Below are positions 58,866-64,000 of a stretch of 64,000 nt of DNA, one piece after another (position 1 is the first letter of the stretch; the number at the start of each line of letters is the position of its first letter). The stretch comes from Paludibacter sp. (GTDB lineage: Bacteria > Bacteroidota > Bacteroidia > Bacteroidales > Paludibacteraceae). A program made the translations under genes and the position numbers. The stretch spans positions 1 through 64,000 of the forward strand of contig JAQTTH010000020.1 in the NCBI GenBank assembly GCA_028710895.1, given 5' to 3'. The notes under the pieces were generated by a model. The model searched no databases and had not been told where the DNA came from. It saw only the letters and a list, made by a program, of their open reading frames with translations.

Positions 58866-61800
58866 TTATTTCTTAATCATTACCCGGCTGTTTTGACTTC
58901 CGGCTTTAATCATATAAATGCCTGCATTCATATCGGATACATCAATAGTTACATGGCCAGCTTCAACTGCTACTACTTGTTTAAGCAATTGTCCTACTGC
59001 TGAATATAATTCTACTCGCGTATTAGCTTCAAAAGGTCCATCAATATTCAATTGATTGCTTGCCGGATTTGGATAGATCTTTAATTGAATTCCATTTGTA
59101 AATGATGGATTATTTAATCCGCTAATCATACTTTTTAGGGTCCAGTTTTGAGGAAAATGGTTATCTACTGCTGGACTCTTCAACGCTAAATAAGTATCTG
59201 TTGTAAATGCAGCAACCGGCCATCCTTCGGCAACTGAGTAACTCAGGTAATCGGCAACCATTCCGTATTGATTGAGTATTTCAATTGCTTCGCCTTCATT
59301 CGACAATTTACCATCAGTCCATTGTACTACCTTTCGGTTAGGACTCCAGCTGGTAGCATCGGATGTAACAAACAATGTATCACCGGGTGCAAGCACTGTT
59401 CCGGCAGGAATTACGCAATTGATACCTTTATCAATCGTATAATTCGATAAGTCAACCGTTTTATCTGAAGGGTTGTACAAAGCCAGGTATTCGGGTTGAA
59501 CGGTGAACAACGGATTTATGTATATGCCACAGAACATTATAGCCGATTCAAACGCAGGAAGTTGATTGAATGTTGTTCCTACTCCGGTTGCCGGCGATCC
59601 AGAACCCAATCTAAAATCGTACAAGGTTGGATTTACAAATAACGGATTCGCAAACGTATTGGAGCCTTCGGGAATCAGGCGGGTATTGTCGGAAATACAA
59701 TTTGTAAACTGTATTGTCGATTTATTATCCGACTCAAACGAAGCTGTGTAAGCATTTGACAAAACGCTGTTTCGTACTTTGGCATTTCCACCGGCACGTC
59801 CCGGATTTTTTTCGTAGCAACTTACTGCTGAACCATTGCCATAGAATGTACACCGATTAATGCTTATACTGCTTGAATCCTTTACTCCCACTCCCATATT
59901 GCAATTGATAAGCATACTATTGGTCAGTATAACTGACGAACGCTGACCAACCGAAACACCCTTATCGAACGAATTGACAATCAGAACACTGTCAATTAAT
60001 ACATTGCGGGTTTCTTCGCCAATATCAATTGCATCGGCATTGTTTCCGAGTATATTATAAATTTTCGTATTGCGGATAATACCGTTTTCAATACCATCGT
60101 AATCAATACCATCCGAATCGAACTCAGGGTTACCTACAAAAGTACAGTTCTCAATGCGGGCATGTCCGTATTTAATATTAATAAGGTCACTTGTAACCGA
60201 CGAGTGAATGTAACTATTTGTCAATACAACATCAGAGTATCTGGATGCTATTGGATTTAATTTCGTTTTATTGATAAGTATATGATCCAGATTCAGATTA
60301 CCATAAAAAGCCGAGATAGCTCCCACACGTTGTGGTATTGGACCTTTAGTGGCATCTGCTACAGTTACATAAGTCAGATTTGAAGTGGCGCTGCTATTCC
60401 AGAAATTAAGTGCACCCCAGCCCTGTCCTGCATATACCGGATTTATTTTGAAAGAAATACTATCCGTTGCAGTACCAATGGCATTGATATTACCATGAAT
60501 ATATACATTGCTTTTAGGCGACATGTATATTTCTACTCCCGGTTCAATTGTCAGTGTTACATTTTTATTGATAGTTACATCGTCGCGAACAATATACGGT
60601 GAACAACTCTTGTATAAAGTTGTGTTTGTAGCAACTACCGGAGGTACAACGCAGGATGCAGTTTGCTCATAAACAGCTGTAAGGCACATATCAGCAGTCA
60701 GATTAAAAGGATAGGTTTTACTTGTTGACACATAGGTATTTCCAACTTTATAATAGGCCAGCTCCATATCGAAGCTCAAATCGGAACTTGTCACTTCGGA
60801 TTGGTGAACTTCCACAGCGATGATGTTACTTCCTGTATGCAATAAGCTTTTATCGATATGAAATGCATTGAATGTTTTCTCGTTGACCGAAGCTGTGGCA
60901 GTTGTAGCAAGGGTTTTATAATCAATTGTGCCGGGTTTCATATTATCGCGGATAATCTCTACACCATTCAGATACACAACAGCCCCATCGTCTTTGAGTA
61001 AATTCAACCAGTAATCATTTCCGGTTAAGTCGGCTTCAGTAACAGTAAAGTTGTTCCTGAAATAGGTTGTGACGTATTTATTGGAACTGGATGAACCGTA
61101 ACTTACTGTTGTAATCTGGTCGGTTTCGCCATAACCAAGCTTTGCCTGCCCTGTTTTCCAGCTTGTGTCCGTAAAACCTGCATCTTTCCAGCTTGTTCCA
61201 GGATCAGTACCATTGTCGAGATACTTCCAGGTCGATTGTTTGGCTACAAGTACCTGCTTGGTTGGATTGGCCCATCCCAGAAAGCTGTAACCTGCTTTTT
61301 CTTCGGTTGTAAGTTGCGAATTCAGGTTCTTCGGATAAAGTGCCGAAGATTGATTTTGAGCTATTTTAAACGTATTTAGTTTCAGAGTACCGGCATTTGC
61401 AGGGTAAACCGAAGTAGTAAGCTGAGCCGATGCACTAAAACCATAATTCATCAAATCATTCAGTAATACAGCCGGTCTTTCTTCTACAAATGATTTTATC
61501 TTTACAATTTCATTTTCCCAGTAATCAACCGAAGGCATTGCATTCCCGTACGAAGAGGTTGTACCCAACCAACGGGCTACATGACGTGCCATTTCAGGAG
61601 CAATTTCGGCACGGTGTTTATCTACAAGGTTTGTCATTGTTTCGGGATAGAAACTTGTATAGAGATGATCGGCCAATCGTTTGCCAAAATACGCTTTATA
61701 AGCAGGATTCAGCATCAACCTCGAAAACGGAAACGAAGTCTGACCAACCGAGAAGCTAATTACATCGCCTGTTGAACTGAAGAATCCCCTGTCGAGATCC

Positions 61801-63302
61801 ATGACAATCCATTTCCATTTTCCAAAAGTCTTTGGTTTCCATGCCATTACATTATGATCAATGGATGAGTTTCCCGAAGCTATCTCGGTAATAACCAAAT
61901 CGGTGAAGTTTTCAACATCCATTTTCTCAGCTACGGCATCGTAGTTAGCCTGAACAGATAAATCCTTTGAGAATAGGGTCTTTAACTCTGTATAGGCCAC
62001 TAAATCGCCACATTCGGCATAATCCTCGTTCTCAACCATATCGAAAGTACCGGCATCCATTCCATAGTGTTTCTCAATGTAGTCGGTTTCAATTTTTTCC
62101 CTGAAATTGTGGATACCCATATATTGACCGTTGACATAAACTGTACACCAGCGCCAGGCCGAAATGTCCAGATTCATATTTAGTTGTGTGGCATTCTGTC
62201 CCAGAATATCCCGCATCAGGGTATTACTCCAGTCGTTCCCCGAAGCTCGCAGTGCAAAGGTTTTAAATCCCGCTCTCGGTGATTCCCGGAAGATTGTATA
62301 GTCGAGTGTCCCAGTTCCGTAGCGCTTTTTGAAATAAACACCAAGCATTTTTTGTGGTAATTGCCAGGAATACAATCCGTTTATTTTTACTCCTGCTACT
62401 TCATTGAATGCAGCGCGGTCGGCACCGTTGTTTTCAAACAATTCGATGTTTACAGGCACTTCCCAGTCGGGTTTAAATGTTTGTGCATAAATACCAATTG
62501 TTGCATCCCAGAAATTGGCGGGATTAGTTGAAAGGGAAACAGCCGGTAATCCCCGGGCCTCCATGTTGTCATTGATAAAATAGGTATTAGTAGCAGTTGC
62601 TCCCGGTAACATATCGGGTTTGAAAATTCTGGCGCGAACAACAGTAGTTGCACTCAGTTCAATAGGCGTAGTGTACAGAGGCGAAGTAATTACAGGTTCC
62701 GAGCCATCCAGTGTGTACCGAATATCGCCACCTAAATCGGTAAAGAGCTTAACGGATAAGTTGCTGTTATAAATTCCTCCCCGGATATTAAACTCGGGTT
62801 GATTTAGTGCAAAATCGCTAAAGAACTCAGTCGTATTCGCTGCATTAGGGGTTGGTTTTGCAAAATGTCCCCAAAGCGAGAGGTTATTTATATTTCTTCC
62901 TGTTGAAATATCAGGTTGCTGATTGACATAGCTAACTGAATCAATAAGGGTGAGATCGGGTTTGAAAAAAGCAATTTGTTCTACCTGAGCATCGAGTTTA
63001 AAACTTGTATGATTACCAACACTCATGCCATCGGCCCAAAATATGGCATAACCCTTTGCTGCTATTGTTACATTGCCAATCATCCATTTCAATGGCACAT
63101 TTATGTTATCCGACAGATAATAACCCGTCAGATCGACAGTGGAGGTGCCGTCGTTGTAAATCTCTATCCAATCGGCATCGGCATTATAATCGGGGTCGGT
63201 AACAGTTGATGCATTGGAAGCCATAAATTCGTTGATATACAACTGACTAAACAAGAGTATCGGAAGAAAAACGAGAAGTGTGAGGATTTGTAATCGTTTC
63301 AT
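58866..63302 (-). CDS. Giant secreted CotH-kinase protein with lamin-tail domains and T9SS signal
   Basis: The 1478-residue protein has a signal peptide (about 1-19) and a lamin-tail domain (about 20-140; L-Y-I-N-E-F-M-A-S-N). A chitobiase/Fn3-like segment (about 175-245; I-R-Y-T-L-D-G-S-E-P) and a CotH region (about 290-600) follow, the latter with W-K-W-I-V-M-D-L-D-R-G-F-F and M-A-R-H-V-A-R-W. Next come galactose-binding-like repeats near 690-870, a right-handed beta-helix (about 900-1230), a second lamin-tail domain and a T9SS type A sorting end (I-Y-P-N-P-A-S-N). CotH domains in spores are protein kinases; the role of these secreted forms is not clear. No partner genes lie nearby. Confidence 0.88.
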   Translation of the reverse strand: MKRLQILTLLVFLPILLFSQLYINEFMASNASTVTDPDYNADADWIEIYNDGTSTVDLTGYYLSDNINVPLKWMIGNVTIAAKGYAIFWADGMSVGNHTSFKLDAQVEQIAFFKPDLTLIDSVSYVNQQPDISTGRNINNLSLWGHFAKPTPNAANTTEFFSDFALNQPEFNIRGGIYNSNLSVKLFTDLGGDIRYTLDGSEPVITSPLYTTPIELSATTVVRARIFKPDMLPGATATNTYFINDNMEARGLPAVSLSTNPANFWDATIGIYAQTFKPDWEVPVNIELFENNGADRAAFNEVAGVKINGLYSWQLPQKMLGVYFKKRYGTGTLDYTIFRESPRAGFKTFALRASGNDWSNTLMRDILGQNATQLNMNLDISAWRWCTVYVNGQYMGIHNFREKIETDYIEKHYGMDAGTFDMVENEDYAECGDLVAYTELKTLFSKDLSVQANYDAVAEKMDVENFTDLVITEIASGNSSIDHNVMAWKPKTFGKWKWIVMDLDRGFFSSTGDVISFSVGQTSFPFSRLMLNPAYKAYFGKRLADHLYTSFYPETMTNLVDKHRAEIAPEMARHVARWLGTTSSYGNAMPSVDYWENEIVKIKSFVEERPAVLLNDLMNYGFSASAQLTTSVYPANAGTLKLNTFKIAQNQSSALYPKNLNSQLTTEEKAGYSFLGWANPTKQVLVAKQSTWKYLDNGTDPGTSWKDAGFTDTSWKTGQAKLGYGETDQITTVSYGSSSSNKYVTTYFRNNFTVTEADLTGNDYWLNLLKDDGAVVYLNGVEIIRDNMKPGTIDYKTLATTATASVNEKTFNAFHIDKSLLHTGSNIIAVEVHQSEVTSSDLSFDMELAYYKVGNTYVSTSKTYPFNLTADMCLTAVYEQTASCVVPPVVATNTTLYKSCSPYIVRDDVTINKNVTLTIEPGVEIYMSPKSNVYIHGNINAIGTATDSISFKINPVYAGQGWGALNFWNSSATSNLTYVTVADATKGPIPQRVGAISAFYGNLNLDHILINKTKLNPIASRYSDVVLTNSYIHSSVTSDLINIKYGHARIENCTFVGNPEFDSDGIDYDGIENGIIRNTKIYNILGNNADAIDIGEETRNVLIDSVLIVNSFDKGVSVGQRSSVILTNSMLINCNMGVGVKDSSSISINRCTFYGNGSAVSCYEKNPGRAGGNAKVRNSVLSNAYTASFESDNKSTIQFTNCISDNTRLIPEGSNTFANPLFVNPTLYDFRLGSGSPATGVGTTFNQLPAFESAIMFCGIYINPLFTVQPEYLALYNPSDKTVDLSNYTIDKGINCVIPAGTVLAPGDTLFVTSDATSWSPNRKVVQWTDGKLSNEGEAIEILNQYGMVADYLSYSVAEGWPVAAFTTDTYLALKSPAVDNHFPQNWTLKSMISGLNNPSFTNGIQLKIYPNPASNQLNIDGPFEANTRVELYSAVGQLLKQVVAVEAGHVTIDVSDMNAGIYMIKAGSQNSRVMIKK

Positions 63303-63584
63303 GAATTTGGTGTTACAAGTAGAAAAAAGGTTGATGGAAAACTATGCTGAAAATGCAAAATAGAATTAAATAAATCCTGTATTTTAATGCAAATGTAAGT
63401 AAATAAAATTTAAAAATATAGTTAACGTCAAATAGTCCACGATTTTGAACGAAATGTAAACTCCGACTGTACTATTTCCTACAAATAACAGAGAATACCC
63501 TGTATTAAATCTTACATTGCCGCCGGTCCAAGGCTTACTTGCAATTGAAAATCCCACATATATATTGAAGTCATCTTGACTCTT
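63303..63584. other. AT-rich gap
   Basis: Upstream region of the CotH gene. No gene, RNA or clear promoter recognised; a nested repeat follows at 63585. Confidence 0.4.
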
Positions 63585-63753
63585 TATAATGTCGCTCCTA
63601 CGGAGCTTCAACTCTGAAATGTTTTATATTTTATCTACCATAATTTCGTTCCTAACGGAACTTCTATTTTTTTTTAGCTTCGGAGAAGCGATATTATGGT
63701 AGAAAACAGGTTATGATTCGTTTTTATTAAGCTCCATAGGAGCGATATTATAG
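63585..63753. repeat. Nested inverted-repeat element, copy 2
   Basis: Outer arms ATAATGTCGCTCCTACGGAG and AAGCTCCATAGGAGCGATAT, inner arms CTACCATAATTTCG and CGATATTATGGTAG, central TTCCTAACGGAA palindrome. Matches 30692-30850 in order and spacing. Confidence 0.8.
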
Positions 63754-63838
63754 AAATAACTAAAGTCAATAATTCAATTTTCCGATAAGTCAGGACGACT
63801 TCATTGTATTGAAAGATTGGTGGAAACTTATATAAACA

Positions 63839-63873
63839 AAACATCCCGGTTCGTTTGCAGAATCCGGGATGTA
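63839..63873 (-). terminator. Terminator of the right-edge gene
   Basis: ACATCCCGG/CCGGGATGT hairpin with TTTTGTTTATA following on the minus strand, 24 bp beyond the stop codon of the partial gene. Confidence 0.75.
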
Positions 63874-63896
63874 ATAAACTGTATTAAAACCTGTTA

Positions 63897-64000
63897 TCAG
63901 GTATTTTGAATCAACTTAATGTATTCGGCCAATATTGCCAGCGAATAATCGCCTGCATGCTGGTTTACAAAGCCAATGGCCGAAGTATGGGCATTTTCGT
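63897..64000 (-). CDS. Partial gene, C-terminus only, unidentified
   Basis: An open frame enters from the right edge and ends at 63897. Its 33 visible residues include T-S-A-I-G-F-V-N-Q-H-A-G-D-Y and end L-A-E-Y-I-K-L-I-Q-N-T. The strong terminator 24 bp downstream and the smooth codon use support a real gene. Family not recognised from this fragment. Confidence 0.6.
   Translation of the reverse strand, partial: ENAHTSAIGFVNQHAGDYSLAILAEYIKLIQNT

Overview
The window reads as chromosome of a member of the Bacteroidota, most likely order Bacteroidales (a Paludibacter-like organism would fit, but that is a guess). Supporting signs are two very large secreted proteins with type IX secretion C-terminal sorting domains, many lipoproteins with short Bacteroidetes-style signal peptides, a PG_1098-type THUMP-like methyltransferase, a DUF4465 lipoprotein behind a cobalamin riboswitch, and repeated promoters of the Bacteroidetes sigma-ABfr type (TTTG near -33, TAnnTTTG near -7). 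Base composition is AT-rich with long AT-rich intergenic gaps.

Layout. 0.3-2.4 kb: a divergent HxlR regulator and an Old Yellow Enzyme/DinB pair. 2.4-14.3 kb: mixed accessory genes (FN3-like protein, DUF4337 protein, methionine aminopeptidase, small lipoproteins, AraC regulator, LytS/LytTR two-component pair, CPA2 antiporter, glyoxalase-like protein), scattered with at least seven copies of one short palindrome. A REP-associated tyrosine transposase (RAYT) sits among them, flanked by the palindrome and carrying one inside its own reading frame. 14.4-23.1 kb: acyltransferase, a large hybrid histidine kinase, nitroreductase/rhodanese, a DUF5694 protein, a calcineurin-like lipoprotein, and two similar promoter-terminator cassettes that look like paralogous small RNAs. 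23.3-28.4 kb: a minus-strand run of small, poorly known genes separated by another repeat family. 28.4-34 kb: repeat-rich, with an array of 21-bp-phased repeats (a twin of one at 3.3 kb), the methyltransferase, the cobalamin riboswitch with its lipoprotein, SRP RNA and tRNA-Thr. 34-40.5 kb: rhodanese, orphan sugar-binding lipoprotein, YihY/BrkB protein, RNase P RNA, type II NADH dehydrogenase, TrpB2. 40.9-51 kb: housekeeping core (yicC, gmk, nadD, MBL hydrolase, rsmG, fabD, aspS, phosphoesterase, acs). 51-64 kb: winged-helix regulator, deacetylase pair, BNR/LamG and CotH-type T9SS giants, HD hydrolase, FKBP isomerase, and a partial gene at the right edge.

The best candidates for undescribed biology are: (1) a complete classical attenuator in front of the lone trpB2, with a 16-residue leader peptide containing Trp-Arg-Trp, an antiterminator and a terminator hairpin; (2) the RAYT and its palindrome family, with a palindrome translated in frame between the HUH motif and the candidate catalytic Tyr; (3) two arrays of about 15 repeat units in strict 21-bp phase, 26 kb apart; (4) the two small-RNA-like cassettes; (5) structured RNAs (cobalamin riboswitch, RNase P) whose peripheral helices appear enlarged by dispersed repeat DNA. 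All calls come from reading the sequence; no database search was run.
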